64,000 nucleotides of DNA from Tupaia tana (taxonomy: Eukaryota; Chordata; Mammalia; Scandentia; Tupaiidae). Where the stretch lies: contig JAKSZU010000003.1 in the NCBI GenBank assembly GCA_026018925.1, forward strand, positions 3,051,867-3,115,866, given 5' to 3'. Shown in pieces: positions 12,511-23,727 of the stretch; the stretch's first letter is position 1, and each line of letters begins with the position of its first letter. The position numbers were made by a program, and so were the translations under genes. The notes below the pieces were generated by a model, which saw only the letters and a list, made by a program, of their open reading frames with translations, did not search any database and was not told the DNA's origin.

Positions 12511-12773
12511 TTTTTTTTTTTTTTGAGAGGTTTTTTCTATAGGGCGCGTGCGCTCACCAGACAGACAGAGAGAGACAGAGAGATAGAAAGCGAGAAATCA
12601 CCCCCCGGGGGGATGGCCACGCTGCAATCCCTTCTCCTCCATTCCCTCTCGAGATCTTGGGCATGCACGCACATGTGCCTGGTGTGAGTTTAAGCCACCG
12701 GGTCCAGGACTTGAACCGCGGTCGACTACGTGGGAGTCCAGCGACATAGCCATTATGCTAACTGCTGGTCCCA
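12511..12773 (-). mobile_element. tRNA-derived SINE, long form, young
   Basis: Poly(T) at the left, gctggtccc at the right, flanked by perfect 16-bp target-site duplications aacagggtacattctt (12495-12510 and 12774-12789). Inserted in the L1. Confidence 0.96.
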
Positions 12774-13220
12774 AACAGGGTACATTCTTGATAGCACTAT
12801 AATAAGTTAGGAATCAATAACAAAATGCTATCAAACTAAGGTATATAACAATCAATGCACTTTTGGTGAAAAGGGCAAAACAAAGCATATGAAACAAATA
12901 TGAAAGTGAAAAAGTACAATGTAAAATATGAAATATTTAGCATTTGATGTCATAAAACATTTCACACCAAGGCTTGTGGATACAGCTAAGGTAATAAAGA
13001 GAAATTCACACTCATTCTCATAGAAAAGAAAGATTTAAAAATGAATGTGCTAAAATTTCATCTCAAAAATAAAAAAAAGATTAAATGCAAAGATAGCAGT
13101 TTGAAGGAAAAATACAATAAGAACAGAAATTAATGAGAGAAAACAAAGATTAAAAAAACAAAGCTTAGATCTTTGAGAATAATATAAATATGCCAAATTA
13201 CGTCAAAATAGATCAAGATT

Positions 13221-13484
13221 GGGACCAGCAGTTGTCATAATGGGTATGTTGCTGGACTCCCACATAGTCGACCACAGTTCCAGTCCCGGACCTAGTGGCT
13301 TAAACTCACGCTGGAAGCATGTGCATGCGTGCCCAAGATCCTGAGAGGAGAATGGAGGAGAAGGGATTACAGCGTGGCCATTCCCCCTGGGGGGTGATTT
13401 CTTGCTTCCTGTCTCTCTGTCTCTCTGTCTTTCTGGCAAGTGCATGTGCCCTATAGCAAAAACCTCTCCAAAAAAAAAAAAAAA
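13221..13484 (+). mobile_element. tRNA-derived SINE, long form, young
   Basis: Starts gggaccagcagttgtcataa and ends gcaaaaacctctcc plus poly(A). Flanked by gatcaagat at 13211-13219 and 13487-13495. Confidence 0.96.
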
Positions 13485-13826
13485 TTGATCAAGATCAAAA
13501 TGGAAAGACATCAACTCTATTATGAATGAAACTCCATGGGTAACTACATTAGAAAAATACATGAAAAGATACAAACAACTTTATTATGGTAATATTGAAA
13601 ACTTAAACATAATTGGTCATTTTTATCAAATATTAGAATTGATCCAGGAAGCTATATACCAGAATAGAACTATAACCATTAAAGGAATTAAAAGAGTAGT
13701 TTAAAAGGAATTCATGAACCATGAGAGTATCAAGCTTAGATGGATTGACAACCCTCTGTTTATGAAACTGATAAGTGAATAAAAAGAAAAAGCAAAAAGA
13801 CCCTCAAAACACATGCAGCAATGTAT

Positions 13827-13952
13827 GGGTGGCTTCAACAAGTTCATGAAAAATGGAATGAAAGTATGAATTTATTTTAGTGCAAAAAATTGAAACCCAT
13901 GCATAGATTTTTTTAAATAATACACATTTTCCATTAACTTTTTGAAGGCCCC
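13827..13952 (+). mobile_element. mariner-like MITE
   Basis: The ends are inverted repeats: gggtggcttcaacaagttca at the left, and a right end whose reverse complement reads ggggccttcaaaaagtta. The about 126-bp body has no coding capacity. A second copy lies at 50306-50412 in the opposite orientation. Family assignment (a mariner-type element found in several mammals) is from memory. Confidence 0.75.
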
Positions 13953-14571
13953 ACCACCTTATATCTAAGAAATATATATCCTAACAATATAGTTCATTTC
14001 AGGAATGCAGTAATGGTTGGTTTAACACTGAACACTGTATTTATGAATAAGAAAAATCTCTATATTAATAGATTAAAAAATAAAACAATTTGATCATCTC
14101 TATATGTACAGAAAAATCAATCCTTTTCAAAGATTTTTAACTCAAAATACAGAAATTAAATCTAGGTATACAGGAGATTGTTATTCATTCCCTAAAAGGC
14201 AGATATCAAAGCATGCAGGGAATCACGCCTTGTAATGAAAAGATAAAAATATCATTCTAAATGAAGAAGAGGACTAGAGTGTGTGTTATCTCGGTTTCTA
14301 GGCCAACGTGGCCAGGTGGTAGCAGCCAGTCCAGTAACTGACAGACCAAAGTGTGCAAGGTAAGAGAGGAACAAATGGCCCTTGTTTGCAAATGTCTATA
14401 CAGAAGAGCCAAGAGAATCCATCCAACCATTTGAATTTCACAATGAAAGTGGTAACATCACTGTATACAAGATTCCTATTAAAGACTCATCAGCATTTCC
14501 ATTCACTGGTAACAATCAGATCTAATGTGATTAAAAAGAAAGAACTAATTTGCTCTACTTAAAAATTCTAC

Positions 14572-14790
14572 AGGCGGTGGGTAGACAGTGGCATGTGGTA
14601 AAATACAATGCTCTGTGTGGCAGTCCCACGTGGAAGGTCTCTGGTTCCCATCAAGCCTCCATGAGGATGCCAGCAAGTGTGTGCCCCTGGTCTGGGCTGG
14701 CTGAAGCCAAGTGTAGACTGAAGCATCGGGGTCCTAATCGTGGGAGCTGTATCTCTGTTTCTATCTCTCTCACTCATTCAATAAATATAC
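14572..14790 (+). mobile_element. tRNA-derived SINE, diverged subfamily
   Basis: tRNA-like head with cagtcccacgtggaaggtct, a body rich in gctgg/agcc, a short CT tract and an attcaataaata end. It differs from the main family and is probably older. Inserted in the L1. Confidence 0.7.
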
Positions 14791-14995
14791 TTGAAACTTA
14801 CATGGAAATAATCTAAAATACACAGAAGACATTTCTGATGAGTATTATAACACTTTGTTGGAAGACTTAAAAGAAGACCCACGTACTTATACTACACACC
14901 ACATTCCAGGATAGAATGATTCAACATGGCGAAGTAGTCAATTCTCTCCAAATTAGTATCTCAATTCATTGTAATTTCAGTAAAGATAGTAATGG

Positions 14996-15225
14996 GAGCC
15001 CAGCCACACTGGCAAGTGCTGCTAAGATGCTATGTTCTGCAAGCTAGGACCACTTGGGGGGCCAGAGTTCAATTCCTGGTCCAACCTAAAGATCAGACAC
15101 AGTGGCTTACACAGTGGTTCCTGTAATTCCAGGAACATGGGGAAGCTGAAGCAGGAGGACTGTAAGTTCAAAACTGGCCTAGGCAACAAAGTGAGACATT
15201 GTAAAAACAGAACAAAATAAAACAG
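14996..15225 (+). mobile_element. composite SINE: tRNA-like 5' half joined to a 7SL-like 3' half
   Basis: The 5' part (to about 15087) has a tRNA-like head ending with a T-loop block gagttcaattcctggtcc. The 3' part (15088 on) has ctgtaattccaggaacatgg, ggaagctgaagcaggagga, actggcctaggcaacaaag and tgagacattgtaaaaa, matching an Alu left-arm/FLAM monomer. It ends in an A-rich tail and sits inside the L1. Confidence 0.82.
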
Positions 15226-15684
15226 ATGTGGTGGGATGATTTCTTAAAGAAATAGCAGTAAGGGTTCTGAAAGGTGATTCCTGATTCTTATGGATGAGTA
15301 AGGGGAAAAGAATAGCCTCGACAATTTTTAGAGGAAAATATTAGAAGAAGGGACTGATCAGATCATACTGGGTCCAAAGGTTGATCATAAAACTATGGAA
15401 TTTGAAAAGTTTAGTATTGTATAAGGATAGATACATAGAAGAGAAGAGAAACACAAGAAGTGGACCAGGAAAATAAGGCATCAGTAAATGGCTTTTATTG
15501 AAAAACAGACAAACAAACAAAAACTTACTAGGACATAATGGAACAGTTTAATGAATCATGATGAAAAGTTGACTATGATGGAAGAGAAAAATAAAGTTAG
15601 AATCTTTCTCCACAACAGAAACAAAAACATATTAAAAAAACTGAAGATACAAATAAAATTAATAACTTTTAAAAGAACACAGAG

Positions 15685-15945
15685 GGACCAGCAGTTAGCG
15701 TAATGGCTATGTCACTGGACTCCCGCGTAGTCGACTGTGGTTCGCGTCCCGGACCCGGTGGCTTACAACTCACGCCAGGCGCGTGTGCATGCGTGCCCAA
15801 GATCCCGAGAGGAGAACAGAGGAGAAGGGATTGCGGCATGGCCATTCCCCCTGGGGGGTGATTTCTCGCTTTCTGTCTCTCTGTCTCTCTCTGTCTGGTG
15901 AGCACACGCGCCCTATAGCAAAAACCTCTCAAAAAAAAAAAAAAC
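15685..15945 (+). mobile_element. tRNA-derived SINE, long form, young
   Basis: Starts ggaccagcagttagcgtaat, ends gcaaaaacctctc plus poly(A). Direct repeats acacagag flank it (15677-15684, 15946-15953). Confidence 0.96.
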
Positions 15946-15954
15946 ACACAGAGA

Positions 15955-16255
15955 TTATATTTTTTATTAAAATTTTACTTAAAGAATAACATATCCAGAA
16001 AATGTGCACAAATCATGTGTATGGCCAGTGAATTTTTGCAGTGATCCTACCTGGTATAACTATGCAAATCAAGAGGCAGCACTACCAGCCACTAAGAACC
16101 CCCTGTGCACTCCGAATCATTACATTCTAATCCTGCATCCTGCCCTGACTTCCGTTTCCACGGATGACTTTGAGCATTTTTTGACTTTGCATAAATGGAA
16201 CCAGTCTAGTCTTTTTCTTTTGTATCTGACTTCTACTCCTTAACATTATTTTTAT
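15955..16255 (-). mobile_element. L1 3' region, antisense
   Basis: gcataaatggaaccagtcta and ttgtatctgacttctactcc followed by aacattatttttata match the reverse complement of the old-L1 3' UTR. It lies in the opposite direction to the L1 on its left. Confidence 0.65.
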
Positions 16256-16459
16256 AAGAAAAGATAAGAAAAAGTTACATGAGAACAGAGTATCCAGGAG
16301 TCTGGAACAATATAAATGGTCCAACATACATTTAAGTGTAGATTCGGGAAGAGAAACGAGAGGAAATGAGACAGAGAAAACGTGAAGAGATAACAGCTGA
16401 AGGGAGGACCGACAGCTGATCCGCCAAGACCACAGAACCCCAGATAAGTTAAGTACAAA

Positions 16460-17746
16460 ACATTACACCTATGCATATCATACTGAAACTGCTGAAAGTC
16501 GAAGATAAAGATAAAATCTTGTCTGCATTAGAGAGGGAAAAATGTGTATATGGAGAAACAAAGACAGAATGGCAACAGACTTGTCCTCAGAGACTATGCA
16601 AGCCCAAAGACAATGAAGTATTTAAGTAATGAGAGAGAGAGAGAGAAAAAAAAAACAGATCAGCCTAAAGTTCTTTTCACAGTAAAAATATCTCTAAAAA
16701 ATGAAAGTGAAGTAAAAACTTCTGCAGATAAAAAAAAGCAGGTACGTTCTGCAAAGAGACAGACAGCAAGAGCTTGAGGTGCTGCCGGCCATGTGGTATT
16801 GGGATAGGCAAACAGCCCTGGGCGATCTGGAATAAATGCTTGTGGATGTTTTCTAATAAAACTTACTTTACAAAAACAGGCAGTGAGCTGAACTTCACTC
16901 AGAGGACATAGTATTCTGCTCTTCTGTTAAATCTGTACAGGGCCAGCACCTGGCGTGTTGGGTGGTTATAGAGGCTGATCCTGCATGGCCAACATCTAGG
17001 TTCAAGTCTTGGACCCAGCGGCTTGAGAAACACACTAAGTCTATGTGTGTGCAAGCCCAAAATCCTGAAAGGAGAAATGGAAAAGAATGAATTGTGCTAG
17101 GACCATTCCCTTCCCTCTCTCTCTGTCTCTCTTCAGCAAGTTCACACACTCCCTGCCAATTTTTTAAAATGGATTTAAAAAGAAGAACTTGTCAAACTGG
17201 AGGGGGGGAGGATCAAGATTTAATTGCATGGGATCTACAAGGACTACATTTCAAATATTAACATATGGAGAGGTTAAAAGTGAAAGGATGGGCAAAGTTA
17301 GACTGTGCAAATACTCATCAAAAGGAAGTTGCATGGCTACATTAATATCAAGCAAAGAGGCTGCAGGACGAGGAATATTGACAGAGGTAAGGGAATTCTT
17401 CCAGAGACACTTCTTACTGATGAAAGTGTGCAGCAAATTCATCAAGAACACATGGAAGTCCCCAATGTGTATGGGCTTGATGAGAGAGAGCACTTCGGTA
17501 TTTATTAAGCAAACCTTGACGTACTTGAAAAGAGAATAGACAAGTGTACAAACACAGCTGAAGATTTCAGTACTTCTCACTGACTAATTGATAGAAAAAG
17601 AAAAAAAAGCATCAGTAATAAGACAGAAGACTTTAACAAAAATACCAAACAATTTGACTTAGTCGACAGCTTCAGAACAGCCATAGAATACACATTGTCT
17701 TCAGGGCCCAGGCACATTCACCAAGGTGAACCATATCTTAAAAGAT
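16460..17746 (+). mobile_element. second L1 fragment, sense, 5'/endonuclease region
   Basis: 16460-16800 resembles the old-L1 block with aaaatatctctaaaaaatga and tctgcagataaaaaa. 17220-17746 resembles the ORF2 endonuclease region (taaaagtgaaaggatgggca, ctacattaatatcaagcaa, atagaatacacattgtctt). Frames are broken. The order relative to the RT piece at 13-15 kb shows this is a separate or rearranged insertion. Confidence 0.72.
16940..17170 (+). mobile_element. tRNA-derived SINE, long form, diverged
   Basis: Head gggccagcacctggcgtgtt, body with cccaaaatcctgaaaggaga, CT tract, then ttcagcaagttcacacact. Inserted in the second L1 fragment. Confidence 0.88.
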
Positions 17747-17756
17747 GGGTATTTTA

Positions 17757-18010
17757 GGTCCAGCAGGTGGCATGCTGATTAAGGTACTGGATTTTCACAT
17801 GGCCAACCTCGGTTCAAGTCCTGGGTTGGGCAGCTCAGCTTGAAAAATCACTCTGGACATGTGTGTTGTGCCCAAAATCCTGAGAGGGGAATGGAGGAGA
17901 AGGGATTGTGGCATGGCCATCTTCCCTGGGGGCGTTATTTCTCACTTTGCTTCTCTGTGTTTGTCTCTCTCCAGTGAGCATATGTGCCTATGGTAAAAAT
18001 CTTTAAAAAA
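17757..18010 (+). mobile_element. tRNA-derived SINE, long form
   Basis: Head ggtccagcaggtggcatgct. Flanked by perfect 10-bp duplications gggtatttta (17747-17756, 18011-18020). Confidence 0.95.
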
Positions 18011-18110
18011 GGGTATTTTAAAATAATGTCATCAGTACTTTTCTGTGTTTTTAAGTATTTTGTGACTAAATGACTGCACACCAAATGTTATGATCTTAAG
18101 AAAAAAGTAC

Positions 18111-18373
18111 AGGTCAGCAGGTGTCGTGGAGGTTCACATGGCTGGATCCCACATGGCTGACTCCAGATCGTTGGCTTAAAAACACACCAGGGCGCATGTG
18201 CATATGTGCCCTGAATCCCGAGAGGAGTATAGAGGAGAAGGGATTGTGGTTGTGGCCATCACCCCGGTGGGGGGCTATTTCTCACTTTCCCTCTCTGTCT
18301 CTCTCTGCTGAGTGTACATACCCTATGGCACAAATCTGAAAAAACTCAAAAGAAAAGAAAAAAAAAAGAAAAA
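18111..18373 (+). mobile_element. tRNA-derived SINE, long form, diverged head
   Basis: aggtcagcaggtgtcgtgga, then gaatcccgagaggagtatag, ctgctgagtgtacataccct and an A-rich tail. The region normally holding the T-loop is partly deleted. Confidence 0.88.
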
Positions 18374-18394
18374 TCGCAAGCTTTGAAACGTGTA

Positions 18395-18590
18395 CACCTG
18401 GGTTTGCAACTTGGCCTCCTGAATGACCGGTTGAGTGGTTGGTTCACCTTAGCCTTGACTTCTTCACCTATGAAACAGTGAGACGCTATAAGAGCTACTG
18501 CAATTCAATGAGATAATGTTTCTAAAATTTTTGACATGGTCCCTGGTACTTATTAAGCACTCAAGAGTGCTAATTATTATTATTTTACAA
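18395..18590 (+). mobile_element. MIR
   Basis: Order of blocks is MIR: cttgacttcttcacctatga, caattcaatgagataatgt, ggtacttattaagcactc, then ctaattattattatt. Confidence 0.8.
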
Positions 18591-19242
18591 AATTACCATT
18601 GGGCAGACTAAAGGCATTACCTAAAAGAGATGATTCCATAAAGTTCACATTTTTCAAAAGAGCTGGCGTGTTCGAGCGCGTCCGGGGCAGCAGGAGTGCT
18701 TCCCCAGGGTGGAGAGCAGGTCCTGAGGTCGGTTTGCAAAGACAACGTCTGACTCTGGAAGCAGAGCAGGACGAAGTGTTGCAGCAGAGACAAGCATCCA
18801 CCGTGTACCAGGGACACAGAAAAGTCTAGAGCCCAGATTAAATCATTTCACTCTGGATGTGCTTGCCCAGGACGAAAGGAGGGACTGGGGTCTGGTCTTA
18901 GAGGTCTAAGCACGAGTGGAGAGAATTAGCTGAACACAGGTTCCTGCCTCAGCTTCGCCACAAATTTTCACCTAATCACCTGGGTCCCATCTCCTCCTTA
19001 TGCAAGACGGGGAAATAGCTGCCACTTGGCCAGTGTCACTTGGCAATTTTGTTACATAAAATAAGTAAACAACGTGAAGGCGCTGTAGGACTTTGAAATG
19101 GAAGTGTTCTTGGGCACCTGGGCAGCTCCGCCTGTGCCCTTGGGGACCTGCGCTTGCCCTTGATTTTGCACCATGGAGAGGGGTGAAGTATGTTCTCTGT
19201 CAAGGCTGCAGCAGTCTGCTCTGTTTACTCCAATGACACCTG
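18591..19242. other. intronic, no recognised feature
   Basis: Unique-looking DNA. Overlapping short frames on both strands, none similar to a known protein. Confidence 0.5.
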
Positions 19243-19374
19243 TTTGCAAGCATGCATTGCTACGTGAAGACGCCATTTGCAAGCGCGCGTTGCCATGTGA
19301 AAACGCCGTTTGCAAGTGCACATTGCTACATGAAGACACCGTTCGCAAGCGCGCATTGCTACATGGAGACGCTG
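19243..19374. repeat. 33-bp minisatellite, 4 copies
   Basis: tttgcaag (or ttcgcaag) starts at 19243, 19276, 19309 and 19342, exactly 33 bases apart. Each unit has a cgcgcgttgc or cgcgcattgc-like core, then atgaagacgcc or a variant. Because 33 is a multiple of 3, frames stay open on both strands and give an 11-residue repeat. This explains the 167- and 220-codon frames here. Confidence 0.93.
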
Positions 19375-19489
19375 GCAGCGAAGTCCACACTGCCCATTCA
19401 CAGGGTATAATGCCCTGGAAGAGGGTGCAACCACCTGCTCTGCTGCTAGGGAAGTCCAATCCGACTGCAGGGTCTCCTAAAGGCAAGGA

Positions 19490-19770
19490 CGCGGGACCAG
19501 CAGATGGCATAATGGTTATGTTGCTGGACTCCCAGATGGCTGACCGAGGTCTGAGTCCTGGACCTGGAGGCTTGAAACTCATGCTGGGTGCATGTGTGTG
19601 TGTGCTCAAAATCCTGAGAGAACGGGAGGAGAAGGGATTGGGGCGTGACCATTCCCCTCTCCCTTCCCAGGGGTGATTTCTCGCTTTCTGTTTCTCTGTC
19701 TCTCTGGAGAACACAGGTGCCCTACAGCAAAAAAAAATCTCTCTCTAAAAAAGTAAATAAGTAAGTAAAT
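19490..19770 (+). mobile_element. tRNA-derived SINE, long form
   Basis: gggaccagcagatggcataa to ctacagcaaaaaaaaatctc and a (TAAG)/(TAAA) tail. Flanked by aaaggcaagga (19479-19489, 19771-19781). Confidence 0.95.
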
Positions 19771-19782
19771 AAAGGCAAGGAT

Positions 19783-20601
19783 GAGTTGTCTGTTCCCAGA
19801 GCATCTACACCAGTGAGCTCCTTTAGTCCAGGGCTCCTGTGACATTAATTATCAGTATTAAAAGAGGTGGTTTCACACTAAGTCCCTAAAATCAAGGTGA
19901 GCAATACCATAAAGCACCACAGAAAAATCCGCGAAGCCAGCAGCCTCACAGTTCCCTGAGCACCCTGCGTGCGGGAGTGCGGCCTGCCCTCCACCGAGCT
20001 GAGCTGGCTCCAGAACAGAGGAGACAGTGCGTGTCGTCTGTTGTAAGGTTGCTTTCTCGAATTACTAAGAGCCATTTAGCAGGCTTTCCCTGGAATTGTG
20101 TTCGACTGTTTCCAGGGGATAACTGCAGCCCTTTGTCTACCGCGTCTCTGTAATCTATTTATAAGGTTGTTAATTTCATGCACCAGTGTTTTGTTGCTGG
20201 GATCAGCGACACCGACACACTCGGGCTAGCAGCTGGGGCCGAGCGAGGATCTGGTGCGCTGTTTCACCACATTGGGGGGCTGCCCAGGGCTGGCGGTGGG
20301 GACAGCAGTGACCACCTGAACCACACCGGCTGCACAGTCCACGTCGGCTTCTGTATTAGACTGTCCCATCAGTGTCTTTATTAACCTCCCGAAGTATGTT
20401 TTACCGTATGAAGTATTGACTTAGCCAGGTTTCTTGGTATAAACATGAGGACGTAAGATTTACGTGTACTTGTAGAATACAGGCACTGTTTCACTTATTA
20501 ACAGGTGACACTGGCCTGTAATTCAGCCCTGAATTTGGTAAACAAATACTTCACTATCTTAATAGAAATCTAAACAGAAGGCAATTAAAAATGTGGCTAG
20601 T
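19783..20601. other. intronic, no recognised feature
   Basis: Unique-looking DNA of mixed composition. Nothing coding or repetitive recognised. Confidence 0.5.
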
Positions 20602-20850
20602 GGGCCAGCCAGGTAGCATGGTGGTTAAGGCAGCAGGATCCCACATAGTCAAGTGCACAGTTCGAGTCCTGGACATGGTGGCTTGGAAAACACATCAATT
20701 GCATGTGTGTGTGCCCCAAATCCTGAGAGAATGGAGGAGAAAGGATTGTGGCATGGCCACCCCTTTGGGAGATGATTTCTCACTTTATCTTTCTCTCTCT
20801 CTCTCTCGTCTCTCTCTGGTAAATGCAACAAAAACTTAAAAAAAAAAAAG
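20602..20850 (+). mobile_element. tRNA-derived SINE, long form
   Basis: gggccagccaggtagcatgg head, cccaaatcctgagagaatgg body, CT tract and poly(A). Confidence 0.92.
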
Positions 20851-22098
20851 AAACGATTTTTATCTTAACTATCTGCCATAGGTTTAATTATGTCTCTCCT
20901 CAGAAGATATTATTCTGAAAAACAGGGAGGCAAGACATTGACGGGACTCGGAGACGGATTACTGCCTGCGGACGACAGCGTGTATAGGACTCTGAGCTGG
21001 ACTGGCGTGCAGCGTGCTCGCGCTGGGAGAATTCACTCCCAAGCTAAGTGACGTACAGTGATTGAACGTATAAAAGAAGTTAAAGATGTCGAGGGTCCAG
21101 CCCCGAGTATCTCAGAATGGGACTTTATTTGATACTTGAACGTAGAGACTCTAAAGAGGGAATCGAGTTAAACAGGCTCCAGCATTAGGGTGGGCCCTGA
21201 CCCGGTATGGTGTGCCCTTGTGAAAGGGAAGATCTGGGCCAGCTGGTGTCTGTGTAAGAAGACACCAGGAGAAGACAGAGAAGTACACAGGAGGGTGCCG
21301 CGTGAAGCTGCTGCCAGCATCGGGGTACAAAGGTTCCAGCCACCCGCAGGGATCAGGCCAGGGCGCGGCACGCCTGCCCCCTCACAGCCCTGGGAGGAGC
21401 CCGCTGGCTTACCTCCCACCTCAGCCTCCAGTCCGGGAGTCAGCACGCCGCTGTCGCAGTGCGGTCCGTCCTCTGACAGCCGGCACGCAGAGACCTTGCA
21501 CGTCTGACTCACTTAGGTGTGGAGGCGGGAGACCCAACACCAGCTTGCTTCTCTGCCCCTCTGTCCTGTCTCTCTTCTCTCTCTGTGTCTCTCTCCTCCC
21601 TCTCTGTGTGTCTTTTTCTCTCCCTCCCTCTCCCCCCTTCTCTCCCACTCTGCGGAAGTCACCCCAGCTTTCAGGCCTGGAACAAGCCTGATTCCCACCC
21701 CAAGACCTCCTGGCATGTCCGTTCTGTCTCAAAGCACTGTGAGGCCCGCGGCAGCTGGGCCCCTTTGGGATGTAGTGAGGGCTCATTAGCTCATTGCCAT
21801 GTTGACCTTAGCCAAGCATTAGGTTGTTGGAAAAGCGTGATGTATTTTTCCACGTGAAAAGAGTCATGACTTTCAAACAACCCCATAGTTGTTGCTGCAA
21901 ATACTTCTCTCATACTTCTCCTTCTAACCCATAGTACGCATTATTCTAAAACAAAGTGAACCAATAATCCCAGTTCCTTTTCAGAAATATGAAAAACGTA
22001 TTTCATCACAAGTATAACCAAATGCTATTGTTTTCCTAACGATCAGATCTGTCTAGTTGGGAAGATGAACTGGTTGGCATTTAAAAGCTATGTATTCA
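20851..22098. other. intronic; CT-rich stretch
   Basis: Unique-looking, GC-rich 21160-21760, with a (CT)-rich pyrimidine stretch at about 21550-21650. Frames of up to 129 codons overlap on both strands and owe their length to the low-complexity tract. Confidence 0.5.
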
Positions 22099-22321
22099 GG
22101 CCGGCCAGGGGCCTGGTGGTTAAGAGGGCCGGATCCCACGTGCCGGCTGCGGAGAGTCCTGGACCCCTGGGCTGGAAAGGTCCCCAGGCACGTGTACGCG
22201 CCGACAGGAGAGCAGCGAGGAGAAGGGACTGCAGCTCGGCTGTGCTCTCTGAGGGGGTGCCCTCTCCCTCTCTTTGTCCTGGGTGAGTGCACATGCCCTC
22301 TGGGAAATTCAAAGGAAAAAG
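22099..22321 (+). mobile_element. tRNA-derived SINE, diverged
   Basis: ggccggccaggggcctggtg head with gcctggtggttaagag, then gaggagaagggactgcagct and gggtgagtgcacatgccct. Confidence 0.85.
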
Positions 22322-22340
22322 GCTGTTCGCTTTTAGGCTG

Positions 22341-22504
22341 TATTTTTTTTTTTAAGAATTATTTATTTAATTTTATTTATTATTATTTAATTTGACGAGA
22401 GACAGAGAGAGAGCGAGAAAGGGAAATTGAGAAAGCAACCCATGGGGACCAGAACTCAAACCGTGGTCAGCCATGTGGGAGTTCAACGCCCCCTGCAGGC
22501 CCCA
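22341..22504 (-). mobile_element. tRNA-derived SINE, short form
   Basis: Antisense with poly(T), taatttgacgagagacag and a cctgcaggcccc end. Flanked by perfect 11-bp duplications cttttaggctg (22330-22340, 22505-22515). Confidence 0.95.
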
Positions 22505-22515
22505 CTTTTAGGCTG

Positions 22516-22714
22516 GTTCTTCATTGCTATCGCGATTTCTGCAATGTCTCCTCCGTCTTCAGGATCCGGGCTTCCCCTCCCACTAAACACTCTGCTACAG
22601 TGTCACCTGCTCCAGAGCCCACCCGACCAGCACAAGGTCCCCACGCAGATCCACAGACGCTGGCCTCCCTCCTGCCTTCTAGGTCCTGCTGTCTTTATAC
22701 ACAGTGGATACAAG

Positions 22715-22752
<38 letters not shown>

Positions 22753-23181
22753 CCTCCACTTTCCAAGTTGCTCAGAATTGTGCATGACCCTTCCAGTGAA
22801 TGGGGCGGTGGCGGTGCTGTGCTGACCACCCTCCCAGTGACCAGTGCGGGTGTGAACCTCAGGCCCAGGAGTCAGCACCCCTCCATGTCCACTCAGCAGG
22901 TTAGGGCTACTCAGGGCGGCTTCCACTGAGAGCAGGCAGGAAAACGGAACGGTTCTGCCTCAGTGACTGTGTAATTTGGGTCAAATGCCCTTTCCCGCTG
23001 CATGACTAAAGTGAACACTCGATCCTGGAAAAGATGAATATCGCCCTGTTCTAACGCGAGATCGGGTTTTTATGTACGAAGGAGAGCGCTCCCAAGTGCC
23101 AGCCCCACTTGAGGTCAGGACCCATTAGCCACGACACAGCCCTGAGGAGCACGGCCCAGTGGCCTCCGGGAAAGGCACTTG
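22516..23181. other. intronic
   Basis: Holds the (TG)n at 22717-22750. The rest is unrecognised, and the frames here are short and overlapping. Confidence 0.5.
22717..22750. repeat. (TG)17 microsatellite
   Basis: Uninterrupted TG dinucleotides, 34 bases, likely polymorphic in length. Confidence 0.97.
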
Positions 23182-23499
23182 CCCTGCCTGTTCCCCCAGG
23201 CCCTCACCCCTGCCGGCTCCCGCAGGCCCTCACCCCTGCCTGCTCCCTCAGGACCTCACCTCTGCCTGCTCCCTCAGCCCACACCCCTGCCGACTCCCTC
23301 CGGTCCTCACCCCAGCTGGCTCCCTCAGGCTCTCACCCCTGCCTGCTCCCTCCGGACTTCACCCCTGCCTGCTCCCTCCGGCCTTCACCCCTGCCTGCTC
23401 CCTCAGCCCACACCCCTGCTGACTCCCTCCAGTCCTCACCCCAGCTGGCTCCCTCAGGCTCTGACCCCTGCCTGCTCCCCCTGGCCCTCACCCCTGCCA
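23182..23499. repeat. 26-bp minisatellite with higher-order structure, about 12 units
   Basis: Units read like ggccctcacccctgcctgct plus ccctca. The first unit is partial. Two units are 25 bp and start gcccacaccc. A three-unit block (gcccaca..., gtcctcaccccagctgg..., ggctct...) recurs after five units, about 129 bp, which indicates duplication of a multi-unit block. All three plus frames stay open here as Pro/Ser/Leu-rich repeats. Confidence 0.95.
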
Positions 23500-23727
23500 G
23501 GTGAGCAGGAGGTCAGAGTTCTCTCTGCACCAGTGGGTGGTGCCAATGTGATTTGCTTCCATGGCAACAGGAGCAAAGAGCCATCTAACAGGGCTTGTTT
23601 GTCTTCCTTAAGCCCAGGGTAACAGTGGCAGAGCAGACCTTGACCTGGCGCCGAACGATTACGACTCACATTTGGGAAAACCTTAGAGTGATGACCCTAG
23701 AGTGGGCGGCCTTCAATAAATGACCTA

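Larger units (their letters stand above)
11050..15676 (+). mobile_element. L1 in sense orientation, ORF1/ORF2 remnants, heavily interrupted
   Basis: Segments between the SINEs follow the order of mammalian L1 ORF2: endonuclease-like pieces (about 11770-12494), the region around accaaggcttgtggatacag (12967-12986), the reverse transcriptase region with ttcaggaatgcagtaatgg (about 13999), and the thumb region with gtcaattctctccaaattag (14938-14957). The catalytic Phe-Ala-Asp-Asp codons should lie at about 14384-14395, where the sequence reads Phe-Ala-Asn-Val, so the element is dead. Stops occur throughout. Interruptions are at 12092-12296, 12511-12773, 13221-13484, 13827-13952, 14572-14790 and 14996-15225. 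The 5' limit is uncertain. Confidence 0.8.

Noticed and set aside
19052..19714. 220-codon minus frame with Cys/His-containing repeats, possible zinc-finger gene
   Set aside because: The repeat is the 33-bp minisatellite plus SINE sequence. The Cys/His spacing does not fit C2H2 fingers.
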